Position numbers and translations under genes: made by a program. DNA of 38,064 nucleotides from Clostridia bacterium (lineage in GTDB: Bacteria; Bacillota; Clostridia; Oscillospirales; Acutalibacteraceae), in contig JAKSQO010000029.1 of assembly GCA_024404095.1 (NCBI GenBank), forward strand, positions 1 through 38,064. The letters are read 5' to 3'. Below the pieces are notes generated by a model. The model did not search any database. It saw nothing but the letters and a program-made list of their open reading frames with translations, and was not told the origin of the DNA. This document shows, in pieces, positions 16,286 to 24,183 of this stretch (its first letter is position 1; each line of letters opens with the position of its first letter).

Positions 16286-17107
16286 ATGGGTATTCTTGAT
16301 CTTGATGTTGTAAAAGGCTTTGTTCGCGTATGCGACGACGGCTATTCAGAGGGCTGGCATGAAAGAAACGGCGGTAATCTTTCCTACCGTATGACAAAGG
16401 AAGAGGTTGAGGCTTGCAAGGAGTATTTCACATTTGACAGACCCTGGGTAAATATGGGCGTTCAGGCTGATAACCTTAAGAACGAGTATTTTATGGTTAC
16501 AGGTACAGGCAAGTTTTTCAGAAACACAATTCTTGACCCTGCTGCAAATATCTGCATTGTTGAAATCAATGACGCAGGTGACAGCTACCGTATTGTATGG
16601 GGTCTTGTAAACGGCGGCGGTCCGACAAGCGAATTCCCCACACACTTTATGAACCACAGCGTTCGTGTTGCCGCAACAGACGGCAAGTGCCGTGTTATCT
16701 ATCACGCACATCCCGTTAATATCATCGCTCTTACATTTGTTCTTCCTCTTACATCTGAGGCTTTCTCGAAGGTTCTCTGGCAGAGTATGACAGAGTGTCC
16801 GATTATTTTCCCGAACGGTGTCGGCGTTGTTGAATGGATGATTCCCGGCGGAGCAGAGATTGCACACAGAACCTGTGAGCTTCTTAAGTCATATGATGCA
16901 GTAGTATGGGCTCATCACGGCCTTTTCGTATCAGGTGATACATTTGATAACGCTTTCGGTCTTATGCACACAATCGAGAAGTCAGCTGAAATCTATTGCA
17001 GAATTCTCAGCACAGGACTTCCGATTAAGCAGACAATTTCCGACGAGGGACTTGTTGATGTTGCAGCGGCATACGGTGCAACACTTAATAAGGATCTTCT
17101 TAAATAA
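16286..17107 (+). CDS. rhaD: Rhamnulose-1-phosphate aldolase
   Basis: A 273-residue class II zinc aldolase that splits L-rhamnulose-1-phosphate into dihydroxyacetone phosphate and L-lactaldehyde. Recognisable features are the N-terminal GWHERNGGNLSYR, FMVTGTGKFFRN, the zinc ligands in VIYHAHPVN, and VVWAHHGLFVSG. Length matches RhaD. It begins three bases after the TagF-like stop with AAGGAG inside that gene, so it is cotranscribed with the polysaccharide operon. No other rhamnose catabolic genes (rhaA, rhaB) are here. A catabolic aldolase in a rhamnan-type biosynthesis operon is odd. Confidence 0.9.
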   Translation: MGILDLDVVKGFVRVCDDGYSEGWHERNGGNLSYRMTKEEVEACKEYFTFDRPWVNMGVQADNLKNEYFMVTGTGKFFRNTILDPAANICIVEINDAGDSYRIVWGLVNGGGPTSEFPTHFMNHSVRVAATDGKCRVIYHAHPVNIIALTFVLPLTSEAFSKVLWQSMTECPIIFPNGVGVVEWMIPGGAEIAHRTCELLKSYDAVVWAHHGLFVSGDTFDNAFGLMHTIEKSAEIYCRILSTGLPIKQTISDEGLVDVAAAYGATLNKDLLK

Positions 17108-17112
17108 CATAT

Positions 17113-17129
17113 TATTACAGAATGTAATA
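17113..17129. promoter_or_regulatory. Perfect dyad upstream of T-box unit 1; probable regulator binding site
   Basis: TATTACA-GAA-TGTAATA is a perfect 7-bp inverted repeat with a three-base centre. It ends 19 bases before the -35 box at 17149, which puts its centre near position -63. A near copy with exactly the same spacing lies at 21489-21505 before T-box unit 2. The position suits an upstream activator. The binding protein is not known. Confidence 0.6.
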
Positions 17130-17148
17130 TAACGATACAAACTGTCTG

Positions 17149-17177
17149 TTTACTAAATAGAAAATACATAATATAAT
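17149..17177 (+). promoter_or_regulatory. Promoter of T-box unit 1
   Basis: TTTACT (17149-17154), 17-base spacer, perfect TATAAT (17172-17177). Transcription should start near 17184. The -35 box is poorer than others in the window, which is compatible with activation from the upstream dyad. Confidence 0.8.
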
Positions 17178-17183
17178 AACCAC

Positions 17184-17462
17184 AATATTTTAAATGCGTT
17201 GAAGATGTTAAGCCTTTACGGAAAATTTTCAGAGAGCCGGCGGCAGGTGAAAGTCGGCAGTTGAACGTCTTGGCAGTCTCCCATCTGAGCAGGATTCCCT
17301 AAAGACATGGTTGCATAAGGAATCACGGCAAGCACCGTTAACATAGCTTAGGATTTATTTGAATCCGACAGAGTGGCTGACTTTGTCAGCAATGTGGGTG
17401 GTACCACGGTAAATTAAGTTTATCGTCCCCGAAGCTTAAAGTTTTAAGCCTCGGGGATTTTG
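17184..17462 (+). promoter_or_regulatory. T-box riboswitch leader 1, specifier read as CUC (leucine)
   Basis: The leader shows the AGAGAG stem I motif (17231-17236), a GGTGAAA apical loop, and the T-box core GGGTGGTACCACGG (17396-17409). The terminator is TCCCCGA-A-GCTTAAA (17426-17440) against TTTAAGC-C-TCGGGGA (17443-17457) plus TTTTG. Pairing AGATG (17202-17206) with CATCT (17282-17286) as the stem I base puts CTC (17278-17280) at the specifier position used by the tyrosine leader. Leucine fits the LeuA-type gene that follows. The residue after the specifier is C rather than the usual purine, so the reading needs a covariance model. Confidence 0.85.
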
Positions 17463-17506
17463 TTATTTAAAAAGCTTTCAGCTGCAAAAGGAAAAGGAGA
17501 GTTTTT

Positions 17507-18919
17507 ATGAGAAAGATACGAGTTTCAGACGTAACATTAAGAGAATGTGCATCTTCGGCAGAGCATTCTCTCAGCTTCAGAGAAAAGATTGAAATCGCAA
17601 AGCTTATGGATAAGCTCCATTGCGATATTATCGAAATGCCCGAAATCAAAAATCCGTCTACTGATGTTCTGCTTATTAAAACTATCGCTTCACTTATGCA
17701 GCATTCGGTTGTCTGCGCTGATGTCGGAAGCACGGTAAGCGGAGTAGAGACAGCATGGAACTGTGTAAAGGGTGCGGCGAAATCTGCGCTGAAGGTGAGC
17801 GTTCCTGTTTCAGCTGTTCAGATGGAGTTCAACTTCGGCAAGAAGCCGCCTGTTGTGCTCAAGACAGCTGAGGAGCTTGTCAAGGAGTGCAAGAAGTACA
17901 CAGACTATGTTGAATTTTCGGCAGTTGACGCGGTAAGAGGGGAGAAGACTTTCCTTACTGATATTATTAAAGCTGCAATCGGTGCAGGTGCAAATAAAAT
18001 CAATATCTGCGATTCCGAGGGCATTCTGCTTCCGAATGAGATGGCTGATTTTATCGGTGAGCTTTATAATGCAGTTCCCGAGCTTAATGACGTAAGCCTC
18101 AGTGTTGAGGTAAGTGACAAGCTCAGTATGGCAACAGCGGCGGCATTCTCGGCAATCAGCGCAGGAGCTGACGAGATCAAGCTGGTTGCTGATGAATTTG
18201 ATTTCCCGAAGCTTGAAAATGTAATGAATGTTTTCCGTGCGAAGGGCGATTCCGCAGGCATTTCAAGTAAAGTCAGAACAACGGAAATCGGCAGAACAGC
18301 CGCTCAGATGAAGCATTTCCTCACAACCTCAAAGAGTGAAACCTCACCCTTTGATAACGGTGTAAATAATATTGAGGGTCTTACACTTGATAAAAACGAT
18401 ACAATCACAACTGTAATTGCGGCGGTGAAAAAGATAGGCTATGACCTCTCAGACGAGGACAACTCAAATGTATATGCCGCTTTTCAGCGTGTTGCCGCAA
18501 AGAAGGACTTTGTCGGCACAAAGGAGCTTGAAGCAATCATTGCTTCGTCGGCTTTGCAGGTTCCCTCAACCTATACAATTGAGAGCTATGTAATCAACAG
18601 CGGTAATATTATAACCGCAACAGCAAATATCAAACTGATAAAGGACGGCAAGGCTCTTACGGGTGTAAGCGTCGGTGACGGTCCTGTCGATGCCGCATTC
18701 CTTGCTATTGAGCAGATTGTCGGTCATCACTATGAGCTTGACGATTTCCAGATTCGTGCCGTTACAGAGGGTCGTGAGGCTATGGGTTCATCACTTGTCA
18801 AGCTTCGTTCAGCAAGCGGTAAGCTCTACTCGGGAACAGGTATTTCAACTGACGTTATCGGCGCAAGTATAAGAGCTTATGTAAGCGCACTCAATAAGAT
18901 TGCATACGAGGAGGAATAA
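17507..18919 (+). CDS. 2-isopropylmalate synthase homologue with degenerate active site and intact LeuA regulatory domain
   Basis: A 470-residue protein aligned by eye to LeuA along its whole length: a DRE-TIM barrel (1-270), a linker, and the C-terminal LeuA dimer/leucine-sensing domain (about 350-470; GDGPVDAAFLAIEQI, SGTGISTDVIGASIRAY). Metal-binding residues are lost. TLRD reads TLRE (Glu13), the HxHND motif reads E-V-S-D-K with Glu201 and Ser203, and the NGLGERAGN loop is absent. Barrel motifs YVEFSAVDAVR and INICDSEG remain. It is therefore unlikely to be an ordinary isopropylmalate, citramalate or homocitrate synthase and may be a regulator or an altered enzyme. It lies under a T-box read as Leu and is followed after two bases by the TIM-barrel/ligase fusion. 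Confidence 0.8.
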   Translation: MRKIRVSDVTLRECASSAEHSLSFREKIEIAKLMDKLHCDIIEMPEIKNPSTDVLLIKTIASLMQHSVVCADVGSTVSGVETAWNCVKGAAKSALKVSVPVSAVQMEFNFGKKPPVVLKTAEELVKECKKYTDYVEFSAVDAVRGEKTFLTDIIKAAIGAGANKINICDSEGILLPNEMADFIGELYNAVPELNDVSLSVEVSDKLSMATAAAFSAISAGADEIKLVADEFDFPKLENVMNVFRAKGDSAGISSKVRTTEIGRTAAQMKHFLTTSKSETSPFDNGVNNIEGLTLDKNDTITTVIAAVKKIGYDLSDEDNSNVYAAFQRVAAKKDFVGTKELEAIIASSALQVPSTYTIESYVINSGNIITATANIKLIKDGKALTGVSVGDGPVDAAFLAIEQIVGHHYELDDFQIRAVTEGREAMGSSLVKLRSASGKLYSGTGISTDVIGASIRAYVSALNKIAYEEE

Positions 18920-18921
18920 GC

Positions 18922-21426
18922 GTGAAATTAGCTTTTTCGACCGCATACCAGAATAAATCATTTGCCGAATTCCTTAAAACGGCAGATGAGCTTAAATATG
19001 AGGGCATTGAAATTCACGATATGATGGCGGAAAATTTCAAAGCAGGTTCATCGCCGTTTAACCCCGATATGGCTTCTATAACCAAGAGAACCCTTATCAA
19101 CGAAAAGAAAACGGTTGTCTGTATTGACGTTGATGTGAACATTGCCGACAGGACGGCTGAGGAGGAAAACCTCAGAAAAATCGAAACCGCAATCACAGTT
19201 GCTCACAATATAAATGTTGATTATATCCGTGCATATGCCGGAAGTGACAGCGAGGATGCATTTGATTATGTAACGAAGTTTCTCGGCGGAGTTCTTGAAA
19301 CGTGCGAGGAGAAGAATGTTGTTTTCCTTGTTGAAACAAAGGGTATGTTCTCCAGCACAGACCACCTTTGTGATTTGCTTAATTTCTTCGCAAGCGATTA
19401 TATCGGCGCCGACTGGAATATGTACGAAACATTTTTTAAAAGCGGCGAGGATGCCGAGCATACAATCAAGAATCTCGGTGCATATGTAAAGCTTGTACAT
19501 ATGCTTGATGCCGGGCAGTACGGCAAGCCTGTGCTTATCGGTGATGGCAAGCTCCCTGTTGATGAGATGATATCGGCTCTGCGTTCAATCAATTATGCAG
19601 GCTTTATCAGTATTGAGTGGAATCCCGGGTGGCTCGGTGAGATTGATGATATTGAAATCATCCTCACTCATTATGAGAGCTATTGGGAGGCTTTTGAAAA
19701 GACGGGCAACAGCAAAAAGTATTATTATAATAAAACGCATACAGGCAAATTCCTTTGGAAAAAAGAGGAGCTTATCGAAAAGACTTTTCCACAGGTGCTT
19801 GATTCAATGGTTGAGGAGTTTCCCGACCAGATTGCGTTCAAATATACAACACTTGACTATACAAGAACTTATGCTCAGTTCCGTGAGGATGTTGATACCT
19901 TTGCACGTTCGCTTATTGCAATGGGTGTTAAAGCAGGCTCGCACGTTGCCGTATGGGCAACAAATATTCCGCAATGGTACATTGCTTTCTGGGCAACAAC
20001 CAAAATCGGTGCGGTTCTTGTAACTATGAACACCGCATATAAAATTCACGAGGCTGAGTATCTTCTCAGACAGTCGGATACACACACTCTTATTCTTATC
20101 AAAGGTTACCGCGATTCTCACTATGACGAGATTATTGCCGAGCTTTGTCCCGAGCTTGAAAGCACCAAGTCGGGTAAACAGCTTCACGCAAAGCGCCTGC
20201 CGTTCCTGAGAAATGTTGTTACGGTCGGATTTGAACAGAAGGGCTGCATGACGTGGGAGCAGGCATGGGAGAAATCGTCTTCTGTTCCCGTTGAGGAAGT
20301 GTGGCGAATGGCTTCACTTGTTAAAAAGGATGACGTCTGCAATATGCAGTACACCTCGGGTACAACAGGTTTCCCGAAGGGCGTTATGCTTACACACTAT
20401 AATGTTGTAAATAACGGCAAGTGTATCGGCGACCGTATGGATTTATCGACAGCCGACAGAATGATGATTCACGTTCCGATGTTCCATTGCTTCGGAATGG
20501 TGCTTGCAATGACAGCGACAATGACACACGGCGGCTCGCTTTTCCCGCTTCCGTATTTCTCACCGAAGTCATCACTTTCCTGCATTAACAACGAGAGAAT
20601 TACTGCTTTCCATGGCGTTCCGACAATGTTTATCGCAATGCTTCAACACGATGATTTTCCGAAGACTGACTTTTCATATATGAGAACAGGTATTATGGCA
20701 GGCTCGCCTTGCCCGATTTCCAAGATGCGTGAGGTTGTTGACAAGATGCATATGTCCGAAATCACTATTGTTTACGGACAGACGGAGTCATCACCCGGAT
20801 GCACAATGAGCAGTACCGATGATCCGCTTGAGGTTCGTGTTGCAACTGTCGGACGTGCGCTGCCGAAGATTGAGTGTAAAATTGTTGACCCCGAAACTGG
20901 TCTTGACTGCCCCGACAATGTAACAGGTGAATTTGTTGCGAGAGGCTATAACATTATGAAGGGCTATTACAAAATGCCTAAGGCAACCGCTTCCGCTATT
21001 GACAGGGATGGCTGGCTTCATACAGGAGATCTTGCCTGCCGTACACCCGAGGGCAACTTCCGTATCACAGGAAGACTTAAGGATATGATTATCAGGGGCG
21101 GTGAAAACATTTATCCCAAGGAGATTGAGGAGTTTATCTATACTCATCCGAAGGTTAAGGATGTTCAGGTTATCGGTGTTCCCGATGAGGGTCTCGGCGA
21201 GGAGATTATGGCTTGTGTAATCCTCAAGGAGGGCGAGGAGATGACTGTTGAAGAGATGAAGCAGTATGTTCTCGACCATATGGCAAAGCATAAGGTTCCG
21301 AAGTACGTTGATTTTGTAACAGAATTTCCGATGAATGTTGCAGGTAAAATTCTTAAGTATAAAATGCGTGAGGACGCAATCAAAAAGTATGGATTGCAGA
21401 AAGCCAATTCTGTTGTAACAGCATAA
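18922..21426 (+). CDS. Fusion: xylose-isomerase-like TIM barrel + AMP-forming acyl-CoA synthetase
   Basis: An 834-residue two-domain protein. Residues 1-265 form a sugar phosphate isomerase/epimerase-type barrel with a complete metal set by motif: Glu138 (FLVETKG), Asp164 (GADWNMY), His193 (KLVHMLD) and Glu232 (ISIEWNPG). From about residue 280 it is an acyl-CoA synthetase with YTSGTTGFPKG (477-487), YGQTESSPG, LHTGDLACR, GRLKDMIIRGGENIYPKEIE and the acylation lysine Lys809 in GKILKYKMRE. No carrier-protein domain is present, so a CoA ligase is more likely than an NRPS unit. The start is GTG 18922 behind GAGGAGGAA, two bases after the previous stop. The carboxylate substrate is unknown; the T-box context suggests a leucine-related acid such as isovalerate. 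Confidence 0.85.
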   Translation: MKLAFSTAYQNKSFAEFLKTADELKYEGIEIHDMMAENFKAGSSPFNPDMASITKRTLINEKKTVVCIDVDVNIADRTAEEENLRKIETAITVAHNINVDYIRAYAGSDSEDAFDYVTKFLGGVLETCEEKNVVFLVETKGMFSSTDHLCDLLNFFASDYIGADWNMYETFFKSGEDAEHTIKNLGAYVKLVHMLDAGQYGKPVLIGDGKLPVDEMISALRSINYAGFISIEWNPGWLGEIDDIEIILTHYESYWEAFEKTGNSKKYYYNKTHTGKFLWKKEELIEKTFPQVLDSMVEEFPDQIAFKYTTLDYTRTYAQFREDVDTFARSLIAMGVKAGSHVAVWATNIPQWYIAFWATTKIGAVLVTMNTAYKIHEAEYLLRQSDTHTLILIKGYRDSHYDEIIAELCPELESTKSGKQLHAKRLPFLRNVVTVGFEQKGCMTWEQAWEKSSSVPVEEVWRMASLVKKDDVCNMQYTSGTTGFPKGVMLTHYNVVNNGKCIGDRMDLSTADRMMIHVPMFHCFGMVLAMTATMTHGGSLFPLPYFSPKSSLSCINNERITAFHGVPTMFIAMLQHDDFPKTDFSYMRTGIMAGSPCPISKMREVVDKMHMSEITIVYGQTESSPGCTMSSTDDPLEVRVATVGRALPKIECKIVDPETGLDCPDNVTGEFVARGYNIMKGYYKMPKATASAIDRDGWLHTGDLACRTPEGNFRITGRLKDMIIRGGENIYPKEIEEFIYTHPKVKDVQVIGVPDEGLGEEIMACVILKEGEEMTVEEMKQYVLDHMAKHKVPKYVDFVTEFPMNVAGKILKYKMREDAIKKYGLQKANSVVTA

Positions 21427-21433
21427 AATTTCA

Positions 21434-21475
21434 GGGGACTGTCGCTTCCTGCATCTAAATGCGACAGTTCCTTTC
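21434..21475 (+). terminator. Terminator of T-box unit 1
   Basis: GGGACTGTCGC (21435-21445) pairs with GCGACAGTTCC (21461-21471) with one G-T wobble, followed by TTTCCTTT. It closes the two-gene unit before the second regulatory region. Confidence 0.85.
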
Positions 21476-21488
21476 CTTTATGATTACA

Positions 21489-21505
21489 TATTACAAAACG
21501 TAATG
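21489..21505. promoter_or_regulatory. Dyad upstream of T-box unit 2, matching the one at 17113
   Basis: TATTACA-AAA-CGTAATG keeps the ATTAC/GTAAT core of the unit 1 dyad with the same three-base centre. It again ends 19 bases before the -35 box (21525). The matching sequence and identical spacing point to one shared DNA-binding protein. Confidence 0.6.
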
Positions 21506-21524
21506 TCAGATAACTAAATAACAC

Positions 21525-21553
21525 TTGCAAAAAGCGAAAAAAGATATTATAAT
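21525..21553 (+). promoter_or_regulatory. Promoter of T-box unit 2
   Basis: TTGCAA (21525-21530), 17-base spacer, perfect TATAAT (21548-21553). Transcription should start near 21560. Confidence 0.8.
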
Positions 21554-21559
21554 AAACAA

Positions 21560-21836
21560 AAATAAAGGCTGTGACGAAGACGGCAGTATTATGGTACTTA
21601 CAGAGAGTCAGCGGTTGGTGTAAGCTGACAGTATTAAGATACAGTGCCCATCGCTTCTGAGCCGAAGGGATGAAAGCGAAAGCAATTAGTTTCTTCCGCA
21701 TGACTGCGTTAGTGTATAGGAGTTGACGGACTCCGATGAGTGGCATAAGGCGATAGCCAAGTGCAATTTGAGTGGTACCACGGATTATTATTCGTCTCAA
21801 AGTTTTCAGTAAACTTTGGGGCGATTTTGTTTTTTG
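21560..21836 (+). promoter_or_regulatory. T-box riboswitch leader 2, specifier read as AUC (isoleucine)
   Basis: Stem I has an AGTA motif (near 21587), AGAGAG (21603-21608) and a GGTTGGTGTAA apical region. The T-box core GAGTGGTACCACGG is at 21770-21783. The terminator is TCGTCTCAAAGTTT (21792-21805) against AAACTTTGGGGCGA (21811-21824) with a T-rich tail. Pairing GGCA with TGCC and GAAG with CTTC frames CATCG on the 3' side, giving ATC (21650-21652) followed by a purine. Isoleucine is thus the best reading, less secure than the T-box call itself. Confidence 0.85.
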
Positions 21837-21899
21837 CCCCGGGTAAAGATTATGCTGCGATAGCTAAACTTAACAGTATCGCTTTTAGGAGGTTAAGAA

Positions 21900-24170
21900 A
21901 TGGAAAATGTAAACACTTCATCCAAACTTTACGAGGTGGCAGAGCGAATTCGTGAGATGCGTGAAATCTGCGACTTTTCTGTAGAGACAATGGCTGAGAA
22001 AACCGAAGTATCTGTTGAGCAGTACAAAACCTATGAAGCTGGACTTGTTGACCTTCCGTTCACATTTATTCATAAGTGTGCTCTTGCTTTTGATATCGGT
22101 ATTACAGACCTTCTTGAAGGACATAGTGCGGTGCTTACCTCTTACACCGTTACAAGAAAGGGTAAGGGTCAGACAACAGCGAGCGAAAACGGTATTGAAA
22201 TTCAGAACCTTGCTCCTAATTTCAGAAAGAAGCTTTCGGATCCTTACTGGGTTAGATATGAGTATTCCGCTGAGCTTGAGAATCAGCCGATTCATACAAC
22301 AACACACGCAGGTCAGGAATTTGACCTTGTTATCAGCGGTACGCTTAAGGTAAGAGTCGGCAATCATGAGGAAATTCTCCACGAGGGCGACAGTATTTAT
22401 TATAACAGTTCAACTCCTCACGGAATGATTGCTATTGACGGCCGTGACTGCCTTTTCCTCGCTATGATTATGGCGAGTGACGAAACTCCCGAAAAAATCA
22501 TCCATGAGAGAGCAGTCAAGGGTACAAAGGTATCAGGCAGCCTTGTATGCGAAAAGTTTATTTCGGCAACAGAGGACAGCCAGGGCAACATCGCTTCTAT
22601 TGATTTCAATAATGAGGATAAGTTTAACTTTGCTTTTGATATCGTTGACAATATCGGCAGAAAATCTCCCGATAAGCGCGCGATGATTCATGTCGGCAGA
22701 GATAAGACAGAGCGCATCTTCACATATAAGGATGTAAAAGAGTATTCAAGTCAGGCGGCAAACTACTTTAAGTCACTCGGCATCAAGAAGGGTGACACGG
22801 TAATGCTTGTCCTCAAGCGTCACTATCAGTTCTGGTTTGCAATCCTCGGACTTCATAAAATCGGCGCTATCGCAATTCCTGCAACTAACCTTCTTGTTGC
22901 ACACGATTTTGAGTACAGATTTGAAGCCGCAGACGTATCAACAATTCTTTGCACAGCTGACGGTGATGTAGCACATCAGGTCGAGCTTGCGGACGCAAAG
23001 ACCAAGACACTTAAAAATAAAATAATTGTCGGTGCTGACCGTGAGGGCTGGCATAATTTTGATAAGGAATACTCGCTCTTCAGCCGCCGTTTTGTAAGAA
23101 CAGATGATGCACCGTGCGGTGATGATCCGATGCTTATGTTCTTTACTTCAGGTACAACAGGCTACCCGAAAATCGCAACACACAGCTTCAAATATCCGCT
23201 CGGTCACTACATTACGGCTAAATACTGGCATTGTGTATCAAAGGACGGACTTCACTTCACAATTTCAGACACCGGCTGGGGCAAGGCTCTCTGGGGTAAG
23301 CTCTACGGACAGTGGCTCTGCGAGGGCTCGGTATTTGTTTATGATTTCGACCGCTTCAATGCGTCAGAGATTCTTCCGATGTTTGCAAAATATAACATCA
23401 CAACATTCTGTGCACCTCCCACAATGTATAGAATGCTGATAAAAGAAAACCTTGATAAGTATGACCTCAGCTCAATCAGACACGCAACAATCGCCGGTGA
23501 GGCTCTTAATCCCGAGGTATTCCGCCAGTTCTACAACGCAACAGGTCTTGAGCTTATGGAAGGCTTCGGTCAGACAGAAACAACGCTTTCAATCGCTAAC
23601 CTTATCGGCATGACACCGAAGCCGGGCTCAATGGGTAAACCCAGTCCGCTTTATGATGTATGCCTTCTCAACCCTGACGGAAATCCCGTTGAGCTTGGTG
23701 AAACAGGCGAAATCTGTATCAAGGTCGGTGAGAAAGCTCCCTGCGGACTGTTCCTCGGATATTACAGAAATCAGGAAAAGACCGACGAGGTTCTTCACGA
23801 CGGTTACTACCATACAGGCGATATTGCATGGATGGACGAAGACGGATACTACTGGTATGTCGGCCGTGTTGATGATGTTATCAAGTCATCAGGCTACCGC
23901 ATCGGACCGTTTGAAATTGAAAATGTTATCATGGAGCTTCCTTATGTTCTTGAGTGCGGTGTTTCCGCCGCTCCCGACGAGATAAGAGGTCAGGTTGTAA
24001 AGGCAAGCATTGTTCTGACAAAGGGAACAGAGCCTACCGAAGAGCTTAAGAAAGAAATCCAGAATTACGTTAAGAAGAATACAGCACCTTACAAGTACCC
24101 GAGAATTGTTGAGTTCAGAACTGAGCTTCCGAAGACAATCAGCGGTAAGATAATCAGAAATCAGCTGTAA
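21900..24170 (+). CDS. Fusion: XRE helix-turn-helix + cupin + AMP-forming acyl-CoA synthetase
   Basis: A 756-residue three-part protein. Residues 10-66 are an XRE-type HTH (IREMREICDFSVETMAEKT, VSVEQYKTYEAG). Residues 125-195 are a cupin with HTTTHAGQEFDLVISG and SSTPHGM. Together they reproduce a complete PuuR/SutR-style regulator. From about 235 onward it is a medium-chain-type acyl-CoA synthetase with FFTSGTTGYPK (414-424), GFGQTETTLS, YHTGDIAWMDEDGYYW, GRVDDVIKSSGYRIGPFEIE and the C-terminal ISGKII lysine. DTGWGKALWGKLYGQWL places it near archaeal/bacterial 2-methylacyl-CoA synthetases as I recall them. Start ATG 21900 has AGGAGG upstream. It may both activate the acid and sense it or bind DNA. 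Confidence 0.87.
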   Translation: MENVNTSSKLYEVAERIREMREICDFSVETMAEKTEVSVEQYKTYEAGLVDLPFTFIHKCALAFDIGITDLLEGHSAVLTSYTVTRKGKGQTTASENGIEIQNLAPNFRKKLSDPYWVRYEYSAELENQPIHTTTHAGQEFDLVISGTLKVRVGNHEEILHEGDSIYYNSSTPHGMIAIDGRDCLFLAMIMASDETPEKIIHERAVKGTKVSGSLVCEKFISATEDSQGNIASIDFNNEDKFNFAFDIVDNIGRKSPDKRAMIHVGRDKTERIFTYKDVKEYSSQAANYFKSLGIKKGDTVMLVLKRHYQFWFAILGLHKIGAIAIPATNLLVAHDFEYRFEAADVSTILCTADGDVAHQVELADAKTKTLKNKIIVGADREGWHNFDKEYSLFSRRFVRTDDAPCGDDPMLMFFTSGTTGYPKIATHSFKYPLGHYITAKYWHCVSKDGLHFTISDTGWGKALWGKLYGQWLCEGSVFVYDFDRFNASEILPMFAKYNITTFCAPPTMYRMLIKENLDKYDLSSIRHATIAGEALNPEVFRQFYNATGLELMEGFGQTETTLSIANLIGMTPKPGSMGKPSPLYDVCLLNPDGNPVELGETGEICIKVGEKAPCGLFLGYYRNQEKTDEVLHDGYYHTGDIAWMDEDGYYWYVGRVDDVIKSSGYRIGPFEIENVIMELPYVLECGVSAAPDEIRGQVVKASIVLTKGTEPTEELKKEIQNYVKKNTAPYKYPRIVEFRTELPKTISGKIIRNQL

Positions 24171-24183
24171 TCAGAGGTGAACA

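Noticed and set aside
17108..17506. Unit 1 leader as a T-box with ATC (Ile) specifier
   Set aside because: ATC at 17283-17285 would fall inside the best stem I base pairing (AGATG with CATCT) and be followed by T instead of a purine; CTC fits the geometry better.
19048..19500. A 150-codon minus-strand open frame inside the TIM-barrel/ligase gene
   Set aside because: It lies fully antisense to a well-supported gene with biased codons, has a Cys/Ile-rich composition typical of shadow frames, and has no ribosome site.
18922..24170. The two AMP-binding proteins as parts of a non-ribosomal peptide synthetase
   Set aside because: No carrier (PCP) domain, condensation domain or phosphopantetheinyl transferase is present, and both retain the acyl-CoA synthetase C-terminal lysine motif beside a 2-oxoacid oxidoreductase.
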